Shown: positions 1-15,800 of the stretch, in pieces
Layout: the number at the start of each line of letters is the position of its first letter
Numbering within the stretch: the first letter of the stretch is position 1
From: Antennarius striatus
Lineage: Eukaryota; Chordata; Actinopteri; Lophiiformes; Antennariidae
Length of the DNA stretch: 64,000 bases
NCBI RefSeq assembly: GCF_040054535.1
Contig: NC_090791.1
Location: forward strand, 15,551,327-15,615,326
Direction of reading: 5' to 3'
Position numbers and translations under genes: made by a program
The notes under the pieces: model-generated
Database searches by the model: none
Seen by the model: the letters and a program-made list of their open reading frames with translations, nothing else
Told to the model about the DNA's origin: nothing

Positions 1-1031
1 TTATTTGAATGGTTAAAAACTAAGACAATAGTGGTGATGTCATAACTAAAATATATATTATTTTATAAATAGTTTGAAAGAAGCACAGTTTATATGTGCA
101 TTATTTACTCCCTTTTGCAACTACCGACTGTCTGCTATGTATACAAGGGGAAAAGTACAATGCAACAGCATCCTTAATGCAATCTATAACATCTCTTGTT
201 TATTCATAGAAAATACATATTTGCAATAAATTATTCTTGGTATCATTTACAGGCTGTAACTTTTAATAAAAAATCATCCCTGCAAATATATAAAAATGTA
301 TTTAAATGATGTGACTGATTATTTGAATGCTGAAGTGTTTTTATGGTTGTTTTTATATGACTGAGTATGACAAGAGGGCTGTCTCCACAGATGACACTGC
401 TGAAAGCCAAAATGGAAACCTCTAACCTCTTCTGGGGACACGAAAGATCTTAAGTCAATCTATGAGCAAAGTAATTGTGAAGCTTCACGAGTGAAGTGCA
501 TAAGACCTGCAACAGGTTCCATCCTTACGCTCACTGGTGGAGTGTACTGCTATTGGTCACTTTTGATGAACACAACTGAAGTTACTTGCTCCTAGTTGTT
601 ACTGGTATGAAAACGTACTGTTAAGATGGCAGCAGCGTTAACCTTCACTCATCTGTACTTCGTCCTAGTGCTCAGATCTTAATGCCTTACTTGGTTGTGC
701 AATGAGGCAAACACTCGTACCACAATCCATGCGTCACTTTTTAACCAAAAGCAAGTATTTATATTGTAGCATGGGATCAATCAGTACAACAAGTTTGTAA
801 TGTAGATGGGTTTAGGTAACTGGGATCGCAATGATGTAATAATCCGGGAGTAAAATACTGTTAGCACCGTTCCTCTTCCCATTTGGGGAATCTCTCCCCA
901 GAAATCAAAACACCGTATCTAGATCCCCTTCTAGATACACAGGTGTCCCGCCCTTGGTGCTCTGACTTCTTATGATCATCCCACTGGATTCACTTTGGTG
1001 AAGTGATTGTTTTCTTCTCTTGTTCATCGAT
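1..1031 (-). other. trip10: trip10 3' UTR and downstream sequence
   Basis: This AT-rich stretch lies after the trip10 stop codon (1032-1034, minus strand). I see no coding exon in it. Reading on the minus strand, the nearest clear AATAAA-type polyadenylation signal is the tttatt at 199-204, which would give a 3' UTR of roughly 0.8 kb. The exact cleavage site cannot be fixed from sequence alone. Confidence 0.5.
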
Positions 1032-4000
1032 TCATTTGTTTAGGGAGATGGTGACATAGGATGTTGGTATGTATCCTTCATCCCCATTGCTCCTACGGAC
1101 ACGGGTCCAGCCGTCCCCTTTGTCCTCCTCGATAACAGCAAGTTCCTCCCCCTCCTGCATGGAGATGGTCCCTTCACTTGCACCTGAAAACAAAACAAAC
1201 TCGAGATGAAGGGGGAAAAAAAATAGAAGATAAAGACAACAGCTGGAAGCAAAGTTATTCTACCACCACCCCACCCACCCACCCATCACCCCCATTGTGT
1301 ATTAGATTTACTAGAAAAATATATTATTTATTTGCTGTTGCAATTAACAGATCTCACAGGAGCAGTTTAGGTAGCTCAGTACAACAGATGTTTTCCTAAA
1401 TAACACAATCGGTTTTCTTAATGACCAATTCAACCCCTTAATGACAAACATCTCCAGGACTTTGTTCTGCTATGACCTGCCGCACTTATGATACATAGTT
1501 AGACACCAGTTCTGGTTGCATTCCTGAGGAATCTTAACCCATTCCTCATGGCCTCCAATTCTGCAGTATTTCTGGGTGTAGGTGTTGCACCCACCTTCTT
1601 CATATTCGACTAAAGAATTTTGATGAGATTCCGGTCAGATAACTGTGAAGCCTTAGTGGATTTTGAGGTCTGCTTGGCATCATCTGGTGCTGGAATCACC
1701 AATATCAGCCAAGCTTCAACTTCCTTGCAGAAGGCAAATTTCTTTCCAATACAATTTCCTCAAACTTGCTGAAATTCATCTGACCCTCTACAAACTGCTG
1801 GTTTCCACTGCCTGAGGAAGCAAATCAGCACCAGAGCATCATCGAGCCACAATCATGCATCCCTGTGAGCCGGGTGTTCTTTTAAACACGGGCCTCCTTA
1901 TTTCTCCTCTAGACATGCCACGGATCCAAAAAGTTTGATTTCTTTCCCTGTTGTACAGAAAAGCGTCTCAAAATTTCTGTCTTATCTACATGGTTCAGAC
2001 TGAGGCAGTTATTGACTGTGGGATTTTGTGTTGGATGTGGAAAGTAATCTGTTTCATTGAACTATTTTTCATGTTTTTTGTTTGATACTATCATTCCAAG
2101 GGATTGTACTCTCTAGTCCTATGAGCTCAACGAATTGCAAACATCTGATAAATAGTATATTCTTCTAGTAATGCAATAGTAAGTGAGTTATCTTTCTTCA
2201 CACTGTGCATTAAACCTGTATCGGTCTTTATAATACAACTGGATATTTTTGACAATCGTGGAATTTTATTTACCTACAGTTTTAGCTACTATATCTGAAA
2301 ATATACACATCCAGAACTATCACAAACATAAAAATACACTTCCTTCAAAAATCGTAGAGAACTAGTTGTCTTTAAATAAGAACAGATTTTCAGTTCACTC
2401 AAATACCAAGTAAAATTGCAAATAAAATTATATTCAGACAGGCTGTTCTCTGGTAAGTGGAGCAGACAGCTAAAACATCCTGTCACATACCAGGAAAGTT
2501 GTACATGGCAGTGCATTTCCCAATAGGGGCAGCTACTTCCTCGTCTTCAAAGTCGTCATCAAACTCAGCGTAAATGGCCTGGGAGGAATCGGGAGTGCTT
2601 TCATCCGAGTGAGCGCCATCAGGGCTGGACAGAAAAACACACGTTTCCTGAGCAGAGCGGACACTGTGATTTTGCTGAAAACAGATAGTTAGTAGAAGTT
2701 AACATTACCTTTGTGTCTCTTGAGCTCCGTTGTTAAATGTGTGAGGTCTGTAGTGTGGTGTCTCCCCCCGACCTCCTGCCTCAGACAGCCAGGTCTACAT
2801 AGGAGAAAAAAGAAGACGGAAACTGCTTAAATAGACATCGACATACACCGAGCCTAGTTTATCAATCGGTTTATCAATCGGTTATGCAGAACATCAACAA
2901 AAGGTTTTAAAATCAAAGCACACTGTTTTAGAGGACAAAAAAAAAAAAAGAGCATGAGAAATGCAGAAAATGTCATACAAAGTTTAATGTAGACTCTTAG
3001 GTCTAGGCTTATATAACAAAAACAACAGAAATAGTAATAATAATAAAAATAATATAAATAATAATAATAATAATAATAAGCTATATTGAACAACAATTAA
3101 TACGATTACTTCATAATATATTGGTACGCAAGCAGGAAACAAATGGTCTGGATCACCTCATGATGGCATGTGATAATTTCATTATATTTATAACACAAGC
3201 AGAGATTACCTCATACTTTTTGACGTCTCCTCGGAGCCGCTCTATATTTTGGGATGTCTGGCTGATTTGGGATGCCAGACTAGCAGGGTCTCCCATTTGA
3301 GGATTTTTTTCATAAACATCTTTCATCTTCTCCAGGGCCTCACTAAAGCGAGGGGAGAGAACGAGAGAGAGAGAGAAAGAGAGAGAAATGAGGGATGAAG
3401 GGAGGAGAGAATTTCAGTGGAAAATGGTTCCCCACAGAGCTCAGGGCTGAGTAAACAATTCAAACGCTCACAACACCACACGCCACAGTTATACAATCAT
3501 ATGTGCTGCATGAATATTACATCCACACTCCAACTTCAAATAGGGATGGTTATTAATATGCAGAAAGACACCCACATACACACAAACACACCTCTGATCT
3601 ACTTCCTTCTGCAACTCTTTGCAAATCTCCTCTAGTTTCTGTTGTAATCTCTTCCTGCGCTGCTCCGGTGGAAGATGGGTGAAGTCCTCCGTCACCGTGG
3701 GCTGTAAGACGTGACAGGAAGGGCAGGTTAACGCCGTCCTGTTGTCTCACACTGAACGGTTTCAGAATCACAGAAACTTTGTCAAAAAAAAAAACAAAAA
3801 CCAAAAAAAAACCAGTCCCTCCAGAGTGAATTCAACTCAGAGTAAAATGTTTAACTGACAAAACATTTCAAATCTCCTAATGAAACATTTATCAGATCTA
3901 CAGATGTTCATCTTCAGTTGGATCAAAACAAATCCAACTTAGCAGCCATTGATCAACATATCAACGTTGATAATGTAATCACAGCAGATGTCTTTAAAGG

Positions 4001-6734
4001 TGCAGTGGGGTTTTTTTTTTTTTGTGGGGTTGCATTAGCAATGTCTGATTACGAAAACGCAAGTGATTTGGAGGCACTGGTAGAGCAGCAACTCCTGTTA
4101 CACAAGGTAAAAGGACAGTTCTTGTCAAAGGGCTGTTACCAGAAATAGATTCCAAACATACACAAACAAAAGTTTTGGTGAGTCTCTTTTTTTGGTTGTT
4201 GAAATGTATTTTGCTGCTGGCATCATGGATAGAAACACCCTCCTGTAGCTTTACAAAACTGGTTCCATGCCAACAACTGCCTACTATTATAAGAATGTTA
4301 GAAAAAAAAAAATACAGCATGAATCCCCACTGCAGAAAATAAGAAATAAAAACAAAGCAAAAACCTGTCCCTTTGAACAAAAATTCACCAAATTAAATAC
4401 TGGATAAAGAAGTTGATCTAAGACAGTGCTGAGATAACTACTGGGTAATGAAGCGCTACTTCCTGTTGTGCTACCCAGCATGCCTTCAGTGCTTCACCAC
4501 CAGGTGGCCACCTCTTCAATACTGTACATAGAAACTCTTTACTACCACATAGCATGTTTCTGGATGCTACATGTTCAGCTGTGTGGGGATAGACACTACA
4601 TTAGTGTTACGTTAGAGCAAAACTATTGTAGTTATTGTAGTGAAGAGGAGGCCACGTTTGTGTCCCCCAAATGAAACCCTCACACCAGGTTTGTTGTCCA
4701 TGTTACCATGATCCTCTCGGGAGTAAACTTCTGAGGACAAATGAGACATTAAGTGTAAAAACATCCCAACATCCTCCCGTTTTCTACCCTAAACAAATGT
4801 TCTTACGTCCTTGATAGCATGTAAAAAAAAAATTTTTTTAAAAAGATTAGCACATAGCATGCTCCATGTGGGATCATGAATTCAGGCATTCAGTCTTGGA
4901 TTGGCAGGAACACAGAATGATTTTTCAAGGTATGATCAGGGTGAGTCCTCTGGTGACTCACCGATCTCCTGAGTGTCCGGAAGGAAGAGATTCTGGGTTT
5001 GACTGTTTTATTGATCTCCTTCAAACAGTACGACAGGGGGTCCCGGCCAAACTTTGGGGAAGGGGGTCCGTTAGCAGGCGAGGGTGCGGGGGGAGAGGAA
5101 TAAGGTGACAGTGTAGAGGGAGAGAGCTGGAGTTGGGCGAGAACCAAGTATCAGCACCCGAGCATGAGGTATGTAGGCGGGGGGGGGGTACAGAATGGGG
5201 GGAGAAGACAAAAACAGGAGTGGGAAGGGAAAAAAGACAACATCAACACCTTTAAAGCACACCGCAACGCAAAAAGACAACACTGGAGCAAACCCAGCAC
5301 ACGAGCAAAGATAGCATGAAAGCATCAACACACACAGACAACCCACCACAGACCCCATAACAAGGGGCCAAATGGGCCCCACACCTGCCGCCACACTGAA
5401 GCCAGTTAGGAAACAGAGGGACTTTATTTTAAAATGATCAATTTTCATTTCCTGAATATCTGACTGACAGCTGAAAATCACAGGAAATAAAAGTACAGGG
5501 ATTCCCCGACTTACGAACACAAAAGGTTCCAAGAGTTTGTTTGTAAGTTGAATTGTTCATACGTTGTAATTTATTAAATTTCGATCTATAAATTGCAAGA
5601 ACGAACTGGGCGAGATGAAGAAGAAGGTGAATGTTGAAAATGCACGAAATGGAGCGATGCTGTTTGTCAGGGGCTGCAGCAGAAAGTGGAACTAGTCAGA
5701 TGTGGTGTCCAGGTCAAAATATAAACTTACAAAGGCAATACGATATTTTAGGAATAATTAGATATCAGTCAGCGGTTGTTTGTATACAGTATACGAATGT
5801 TTGTAAGTCGGGTGTTCGTATCTTGGGGAGCACCTGTACTTCAGTCAATGCTAAAAATGCTACTTTCTGCTTCAGCTCTGACCTGCTCCTCATATTACAG
5901 TTCAGAAAGGACACATTTTGCAAAGCGAGATAATAGTTTGCAATGTAAGAGTCAGTTGTGTTGATCAATCTACAGTAAAACTGGTCCTATTTAAATACTG
6001 ACTGCTTTTGATTTCATGTCCTCGCTATAGTGCAGCAGTGGAGTAGTTCTCCTAGAATACAAAGCTGTGAGCAGATCTCTTCTGCAGTCCAAGCAGTCTC
6101 GTCTCTACGGTGAATTTGGTCAGTAATGTCTTTTCAGAAAAAAATAACGGTAACTATGAACGAGAAAACACCAAAATGAGCGTCTTTCCACTTCAGTATT
6201 AAAGAAATCAAGTTAAACGTCCTACCTGTGTGATCCTCAGAGTCTGACCCTTATGAATAAAGCATTGATTCATACATGAGTGCAGTTGTTATAAACCACC
6301 CCCTTAATTACCACAGTGGCCGCAGTGAACTTACTGGTATGACCTCTCACAGAGGGGTTAATGTGAAAACATGCCTAGAGTAAACCAGTGTCAGCTTGAT
6401 GTCCATGTGGAAAAGTTTGGGGGGGGGTGGACCTATTAGCTAAATTACAGGGAATGCTGAACACCTCTTCAGTGGTAAATATCTAAGACGGCCCTACAAC
6501 AAGGTCCCATGGGAAAAAAAGGGGAGCTAGAAGTGCAGCACTGTTATTATGTGAACATAAAGTGGGTAGGCGCTACTTTTTTTGTGAGTGTTATGGGAAT
6601 CTAAGTACAGGAGAGCAGTTAAAAACGGGAATGCTAAGGGGCCAGGCATAAACTCAAAATCTCAGCGTAGCCTCCTATTCATTCTGCTGCAGTCCTAATT
6701 GGGAGAGCGTGATTGATGACTCAGAAGCAGTGTG

Positions 6735-6813
<79 letters not shown>

Positions 6814-9800
6814 GAACAGCAGAGCAACAGCCAGTAAGACATGCACAGAGAAGAGAGTGGCTGAATAAGCAAACATCGCAGGAAAATAGAAGGGATCATT
6901 TAACGCTGGGCCAGGAGGAGGGGACTTTTCGCTGGTTAGTGGTCAGCTGCAAGCATCACCGATTCAGTTCTGGACCTCAGTGAGAACGCCCCATTTGAGA
7001 TAAGATCCAGGAAATAGATTTTCTTGATCAAATGCAGAAATATCCATGTCATCATTCATAGCTTTAATGTGTGATTGGAAGCCATCCAGTGTGTGTAATA
7101 AACCTGGTGTCGTAGCGCTTGTTCCTACAAAGATTTTATGGTGATGGGGGACAAAATGGCACTATAATGGAAGCAGTATGTTTGCAGATGCCTGTAGAGG
7201 AAAATTCAATGTTGTTTGGAACCCGTGTGCTGATGAAAGCACAAGCACAGCAGAATGCTGACTGCCGGTTGACCTATTGGAAACCATGCTGCAGGGAGAG
7301 AGGGAGGGTGTTTGGGTATGGGGCGGTCAAAAGATTGTTCACTCACAGCCGGGGAACAGAGTCGTGCAAAAAGGACCTCTTCTAGAAGAGTTTGGTGGTT
7401 TCTGTATAATACAATAGAGAAAGAGGTTCATGCACGGTCAAACTGAGCTTTAGAGAAGCGAAGGTTGTATGCGTGTGTGTGTGTGTGTGAGTGTGCGTGA
7501 GTGTGGCCGCAACCAGAGGGTCATTGTGAGAGCTCTCTGCAGAGGGGGCATCCTGGGTCTCACTGCTGGGTTTGCAGCTCAAAACACTAACTTTTCAGTC
7601 GCCCCATTGCCCACCTGCAGAAGTCTGTAGCCATTCATCCCTAATGGAAGGGGTTGCTAAGTGTATACACTGCACTATTTGCACAATGCAAGACAAATAT
7701 CTCTTTTAGTGTAAGCTCATGTCATTAGGATATAAAAGCCCAGACGTGCTCCATAGAGGCCTACCTTGCTTCTTTTGCTGAACAGCCAAAAGTTTTTGCT
7801 CCTGTTCCGCCCCAGAAGGTCCATGGGGCCTTTAGGTGCTCCCAGGCTACTTTCGGACGAGGTTCGGTTGATACCCTGACTGTAGTCTTCGAACTCCACA
7901 TCTCCAGGACGTTCAAATCCTGACTTGTTCTGCTCTACTACAACCATGGAGTCCTACATTTACATGCAATTATAGAAAACATCGATTGCTTTTTTCCCCC
8001 ACACATATACATTTAAAAACTACTGAGCTGCATAAAGCCATGCTGTAAATCCAAATCCATTTAGCTTTTCTGAGACTGACTCACATTCTTCTCATTAACG
8101 TTAGTGCCAGCTTTAGTAATGCCTTCCAGGCACTTGCTAATGATAGGCATCACATGCTTCTCTGTGTCTGAAAACAAGATGTAGCCTCGACCCAACTTCT
8201 GTACTCGTCTCTCGTCCAGGTCCTGCAATTTCTAGCGGACACACAAGAACAGTTGCTCAGACACGGCTATTACAATGAATGACAGAAATCAAGTTAGAGG
8301 GTCAGTTATATATGATTATGTTGGTAATTATGAATGATCAGATGGAAGCTTTGAATGTCCAAATTTTAGCATATCAACAGGTTAAATTAAACTGTCCATG
8401 TCTGACTTATAAGGCACATTTGAACTTTCCATGGCAAAATTTTCTTGTTTGGTAATAGTTGGAAAATTATTTTAAAAGCAGAGTATTTTAATACATTTAT
8501 CCACAGTAGTGAATGTGATCCATCCAAAAGAAGTATCTTGAACAAAAAATATTCCATCAAACATCTTTGCTGGTATTGTACAAATGCAAGAATGCTGGTT
8601 CACTGCCTCAAGTCCTTCACTTACATTGAAAATGAGTGGCATATCCTGAAAATAGAACTGGTTCTGCTCCTTGTTGAACTTCTGAAGCTGAGCGGCGTAG
8701 TCGTTCTTACACTCCTCTGCGACGTGTGCTCTCATGTGAGCCTGCTGCTTGGCCTAGAACCAAACAAAAAGGCAAACAGGTTAGCCGAGTGCATCCACAT
8801 CCTTAAAATGAAAGATGCATTCCGCTGGTTACTTTTTCAACATCCGCCTTCGTTGCATTGATATCTTGATCGGTCTTCTCGGCGTTCTGTGCTGCACGCT
8901 CCGCTTCTCTCCATTCCCTCTCGAAACGTTTTTTACTCTGGTCGTGAGGGAAGACAGGGAAGGTCAGGATACGGGGGAAAACATTCAGTTTAAACATTTA
9001 AGTGATTTTACCGCTTAAATTAAAAAAAAAACCAAAGAGGTTCTATTTGGAGCAGAACATCTTTCAGGTTATATTCCTTTCAGCCATACTGGGACAGACC
9101 TTGGATTGTTGACAGGAATCTAAATAGTTTTTTGTATTTATCTGTTTACTATAGACAAATTATCTTAGCTGTTTACCTCCAAAAGAATTTTCTTTTGGAA
9201 GTAAACGCGCTCAAGAAACATCCCGAACGACGAACACCCTCCTTTTTTGACTTACGCTCTCAAGTTGCTTGTAGGTACTCTCCAAACTCTGCTGGGCTTT
9301 CTTGGCCTCCATCAAATACTGCAGACATTCATAAAAATAGACAAGAGTGAGAGGAGAGGAAAGGGGGGGGGCGTGAGGGGAGAGGAGGTGGGTCAGATGA
9401 CAGGGAGTGAGGAGGCCAAGTGTTGGGGCAGATATAGAATAAACAAGAGCCTACAGAAGCCATGCGACATGTTTCAGACATCACATCTGCAGTTAGAGCC
9501 TGCATACAGCTGCAAAGCTCTCCAATCCAGTGGGACAAAGCCACTGCATTCCTCTTGGAGAAATGGAACACCATCGGTCAGGCCGTACCTCCCTGTAGAG
9601 ACACTAAGAAAAGCTTCCTTCCTGCCACAACTGCACAATCTCCATTTAATCTGCCTCTGTTCTCCCCCCATTCTGCGGGCATACAGGGTTCTACCGCCTA
9701 TAGAGCTGCAACAATTGGCCGATTGATCGATTTGTTGCTTCACAGAAAATGAACAAGATCGAAAATATTTCAGAATACATCCGTTTTGTTCACCCCTAAT

Positions 9801-12800
9801 CGGCTTCGTAACAAACTCACCGTCTTTCGTTCCTGCTTGAGTTCTTGCAAGTACTTGGTGAGATCTATGCAAATGCTCATCATCATGTTCTCAGCAATCA
9901 GCTCTCTCTGCCCCGCGTAGTCATTCATTTCATTCAGGATGTCCAAGAAAGACTGATAGCTGGACAACCTACTATTGAGGAGGAAGAGGAGAGAGGAAAA
10001 GGGTGGAGAACATTTAGAACAACAACGATGGGGTCGGTGATAAGGCAACACAAACACAGGTTGAAAGAGGAGTCAGCAGCGGGGCCATGCCATCAGAAGT
10101 TCATGACCTCTTTACTCTTGCTTCCTTCCAGGGCAGCAACACCCCATGACAGCAGGAATGACACTAACGGCACAATGATTATCTTTATAGATGGGATTTT
10201 ATTTACAGGTCAGCAATAACCAATATTGTCTGCAGACAAAACAATTTCCTGAGAGAAAAAGTTCATTCCCAGCATCAAATATTTATTTTACTGATTTCTT
10301 TTTTTTTTCAAGAGAGGCTTTGCAGCACGAAATTTAAAGACGGAAATCCAAACCCCAGACGAACTCATCGCCTCTGCACCGACTTTGGACACAGAATTGT
10401 TGGCTCACCTGCACTCCGGTTCTTCTTTACTGCTCCGTTTTACATTATATTTCTTGGAAAGGTTCCTGTGGATAACAAAAACACATTAAAAAAAAAAACC
10501 CACATCAATTTCAAGCAAGCTTCCTCTATATTAAACTCTTGTTACACTTTCTTTTTTATGCAATAAGATTAAAACATAAGTCCACTACGAGCTTGTTAAA
10601 ATAGCCGTCCTTCCTCCTTTCATTTTCCCTCTGACCACATCCTGTCTATCATGTGCCAGTCTGCTCCCACTTCCTCTTCCCTCCAACTAAGCTCAGCGTT
10701 AGACCAGATGTGTGCCTGCAGATGGGGAGACAACTGGGGAGGGAGCAACACGGACGAGGAGAGAGGAAGAGGGGGAAACAGCGAGCGCAGTGTAGCCGGA
10801 GAAAGAGGCCAGTGTTTTGGAGACAAGTTAGATTCTGTCCCAAAGTAATCATGAGACCGATCAAACATTTCACAAACTGCCTTCCAACATGCGCCCTTGC
10901 AAAATACAAGCTGGCAAACACACACACACACTGACACAAGCTGCTTTCAGCTTTTGAGGCAGTCGGCGCAGGACAACAATGACAAACAGTGAGGCCCACC
11001 TCAGTTGTTTGGCATAGTTCTGCTCAATCTCCGTCCTCTCCTTCACAAACTTCACATACTTTTCTACCAGCTCCAGGCCGGACTGCGTGTGCTTCTCTAT
11101 GATGTCGCATTGGTCCTGGAGACAAAAAGGACAAAGTTAAAGTTAATGACGCTCCTCTGGTTTGAGGTCATCTGAGTACATCTTGAATGGAGGGTAATAA
11201 TCTTTGGCATGACAGCAGTAACAGTGAGCTGTGTCACTAAAAATAAAAATCAAACCATGGCCTTGAACTCTAATTCTAAGCAGTTACGTAGGTGATGTTG
11301 GATCCAGCTCTCTATCAGCCCCACAGAAACCAGTCCCCATACTGGTAGGGGCACAAACCACCAGACAGCCTCATATTTTGTTCTGCACGCACAGATTTAT
11401 CATGAACATCACTGTCATTTCACGGCTGGAGGGCTGCATCTTCAACCAAGAAGAATAATCGTGACTCAGGATTGATCATCTGGTGACTGATGTGTCCTTT
11501 AGTACAGCACAGTAACACAATGTGAGTGTGTGGTCCAGGAAAAGAGAAAACACCAAAAGACTTCCTGTTCTCACATGAAGACACTCGAGGGAATGCTCCT
11601 GTAAGCTAATGTCCAATGATTGCTTGGATGCAGAACCTCAATCATATCCACCTTATGCGTTTCAGTGATTTAGTGATGTGTTTGGCGAGTTGCTGTGCTG
11701 ATCTGATTACATTTTATACGTCTAGAAGTCCAATCAGTTTGCTGTTAGAACTACTTCTTGAGCAGTGATGCAGATTTAGAATATGTCACAGGGAGAAGGA
11801 ATCTTGAGTCCTTATGAATCACGATTTCTCTCCTTCTGACACAGCACAACTAAATCTGATGACTTCGACCTCCAGTTATTTGAGCAGCAAAGAGGTCTGA
11901 GGTTTCTTCATTCCCTGGCTCCTTATTTGGTAGAGCGTTTCATGACACCATCAAGCTCAGACAGGTCTGCTGAGTGTGAGAGATGATATCTACACCATTC
12001 TTCTCTCGCTCTACACCCCCCTGCAGCTACCCCAAAAGGTTTCATGGCTGCTGTCATTAGGGTTGAGGTGGGGGCATGCTGAAAGGGGGTTCTGACAGGT
12101 TGGGCCATGTTCAGTCGTACTCTTCCTGTCCTTTAGGGAAAACAAAACAGAAGACACCACAATAACACAATATCAATTAGAAAAAGGAAGTGTTTTAACC
12201 TATTATACCTTATTGATCAGAGGCAGTTAGAGTAAATGCAGTAGACTAAGACTGGATTACACAAGAACAACTTTGCGAAAAGGTGCAATTACTGCTTTAA
12301 CTAAATGAAGTGCTTAAGCTGGATGATGGTTTGTCAAAGCTAACAAAAAGGTGACATTGTAGGGATGAGCAGTTCTTACAAGCAAGTGTTATTAAGTAAT
12401 AAAGTAATAAAAATTATCTTAAGTTATATTTCGTGATGTCCAATGAGAACTCATAACATTTGGTGATACATACTTTGGTGAAGGATATGAAGGACTGTTT
12501 ACATTATGCTCATGTTGCATCAGAGTACAGCATTTTCTGTACTATAAGGCGCACTGGACTATAAGGTGCACCTGTAACGAATGGCCTATTTTTAAATTTT
12601 TTCATATATTAAGTGTGCTGGATTTTAAGATGCATCTGATTATAAGGCGCACCTTCAATGAATGGCCTGTTTTAAAACTGTTTTCATCTATAAGGCACAC
12701 TGGATTATAAGGTGCACTGTCAGTTTTTGAGAAAATAAAAGGCTTTTGGGTGCGCCTTAGGGTGCTGTAACTGCTGTAAATACTGTAACTGGTGAGATTG

Positions 12801-15800
12801 AAACATCCGATTTTCTTTCGAAATGCTTCTCAGCTCCTAATCACATATTTGTCAGTTACGTGACCATAAGGACTTGAAGCGACATATTACAGTGAGACCA
12901 TGAAGGTAAAAAGGGAAAGCTTTGTATCACAGTCACCTCTCACGCCAGTATTTGAAACAGATTACCCTTTTATTTGCATGTTCTGTTTTTAGATTCCTGT
13001 GTTTGCCAAAAAAGGCCAACCGTAGAGATTCATGACAAGAGCAGAACTCAACAGACCATTCATTGTGGGTGTTGTGGCCGTGTGGGTAGGGACTCTCAGG
13101 TAATTACACCTGTTTAGGGAATACATCCTTACATTTAGGCTGCCAGGAACGCTGGAAGGCAGCTGGTTCCCAGTGTGAAGCATTGTTGACTCCACATTTC
13201 TCACACCAAGGACAAAAGAGCACAAACCACACTGTTGTACTAAATCTGAAATAGCTTTTCAAAAAAAGCAACTATGAAAAGAAAAGAATTATGAGTAATA
13301 TAAGAAGTGAAATAACTGGAGCCCAATTTTTTTTTTTTTGTCTTGTGTGTTGGTCATTTTCCATCAGTCTGTGGTGTTATTTTACAAGGATGTTGTTGAG
13401 AGCCACATTAATGTACATGTCACCTATCAAATACGTCACCTCCAGTCTAATCTTACCAGGAACTGTTCATTTAAAATAAAAAGCAAAAGTGAACAAGGCC
13501 ACAGCCGCAGCACTACCTGAATGCAAAATTAGCTTTGGATCAACTCTGAGCTACGTGCTCTTTCACAAATGACAGAAAATGATGTGTTTAATCATCTTTG
13601 TTAATTAACTGTGACGGATTGATTCCAACATTTTCATAATTTCACAATAAAAAAACTCATTAAAACCATTTTAGAATTGAAACACCTGGCAAAGACATAA
13701 TTATTATCATCTCATCAAACAGCATAATTGTTCTACTAGTGCAGTTTCTAATGATCCAAACGCTGCAAATGAAATGATCATAATGAGTCCCCACAGATTG
13801 ATGTGGAGTGAATCGTTTTCCACGCATTTTGTGTGGGACATTGCTCCAAATACTTCACATGGCCATGCTTCAGACTGAACAGCAAACATTGTGTTTCTAC
13901 TAAAACTATGGCTGCATCTGAGTTATGTCATTAATACTTTGTTCCCTGATTTAGCTTACGCATTTTGAGCCAATTTTACATACTGTTGACACATTAATGA
14001 GGAGTGTGTGGTCGGACTTTTATCCCAGTTAAGCCAGATATTGTAGTTCAGGGACTGTAGTTAAAGACTGAACAAATAAAGTCATATAACCTGTCTTTAT
14101 GATGCAGAATTGGGCACTGAAAACTGATCAAAAGGCTACAAGTTTAAGTTTAAAAAGATCTAAAATGTCCTTTACTGTTCATGTTCTATCATTTCCGGTA
14201 AACTGATGAAAATGAACGGAACGTAACTTCTAATGCAGTCACCCTGATAGCCACTGACCTACGAGGCTCGGGTGGATGTTTCAGCCTTGAGTCACTCCGT
14301 CTCCTGCAGAATTAAGGGCCTTCCCTGACCAGGCCTGCAGCACTGTAGGATTGTCCCGGTAGCTCTCCACTAGCACAGCTAATGCCTCCACACTGGTCTT
14401 ACACTCTGAGCCTTAAAATAGGCATCGGATTAACGACAGTCAGGGGACAGATGCCATAGAGCTGACATGACCCGAGGGACGACTCTCCAGCCAAACATTA
14501 ACAGAACCAATTATGCCTGCAGGGCTTTTGTCTAGTCACATGGGTGAGGTTACGGGCAATTCTTCTTCTTTTTTTTTTTTAATTCTGAAGGCATTGATTT
14601 CTAGTTGACACTGACAATGAGGAAAAAGAACTCTGTGCAAAGAGCAGGAAAGACTCCTACACAGAGAGAGAGCACCTGATTAAAACTGGGTATGGATGTT
14701 TCTCTGACTGAAATAAAGTAGGGCAAAACTAATTAGGATGTTGTACCAGCAAGAAGGATGGAAAGGGACAGGGGAGGAGGCCCAGGGGGAGACGCTGGAA
14801 TGAGATCACAACCTTTCCTATCCTCATCTTTGCTGTGCTCTAGTTTACAAATACAGGGTGCTTGAGAACATCCATGTGCAAATGTTTGCAAATATGTGGT
14901 TCTGTCACTATGGTACAGTGCACTGACACAAACAGAGGCTGTCACCAAGGTAACGTGGTACATGGTGAGAATTTTTAGAATAAGGTTTGTTTAGATTCTG
15001 AATAGCGTCAATATGTTCAGCATGAGTCAGATACTTATGACCAACAAACAACTCTGTCACATGGGACTGGAAAATCAAGATCTCTTGAACTGGATTCAGT
15101 GATTGAATCAGTGCATTGTTGTTTGAATAAATAATCATCCCACCGAGGGCACACAAGAGGCACTTAAAGACGCTTGTTGACAGCGTCAGGATTTATCTCT
15201 ACATCTAGCAGGAGCACCACACAGTTAACAGTAAAACAATGTCGCTGTGCACAATCACAACATGTCCATGCAAAACACATAGACATCTCTGCCAAAGAAT
15301 TTCTCTGCCGTTTCGTTTTTTTAAATTGTTTTTGTCATCAGATATACGCAATAAGGATCTCCATGAAACTTTGTGGGCAAATGGGGTTGAGGCACAAATA
15401 GACCCCACTACACTTTGGTGCAATCCAAAACAAGGGAGGGGGATCTGAAGTAGTTTTTGCTTTAATTTCTTTTCTTTTTTTAAAATCCTCTTCATGTCTG
15501 GATCCTGATGAAACAACTCAAGCTGGTTCAACAGTCGCTTTGTTGCTATGAGTTTTTGCAGTGTGGTGCAGACCCAGATAATAATCCAGATTCATTGGAT
15601 AGAACTGTGTTCACATGGGGGCTAGTCTACCCTGTAAACTATAGTTCCAGATTGGTTTGTTGGATTCTGGATTGACTGAATTACAGAGGACTGTTGGTAT
15701 TGTCTAAGGTCTGCTTTCTGCTGGGTGTCATTCTGGTCATGACCTTAATAATATTAATTATGCTCGCTCAGATTCAGTCATATCTAGATGTATTTCTCAA

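Noticed and set aside
12989-13225. 78-codon minus-strand frame in trip10 intron 1
   Set aside because: No splice sites, family similarity or codon pattern. Treated as chance.
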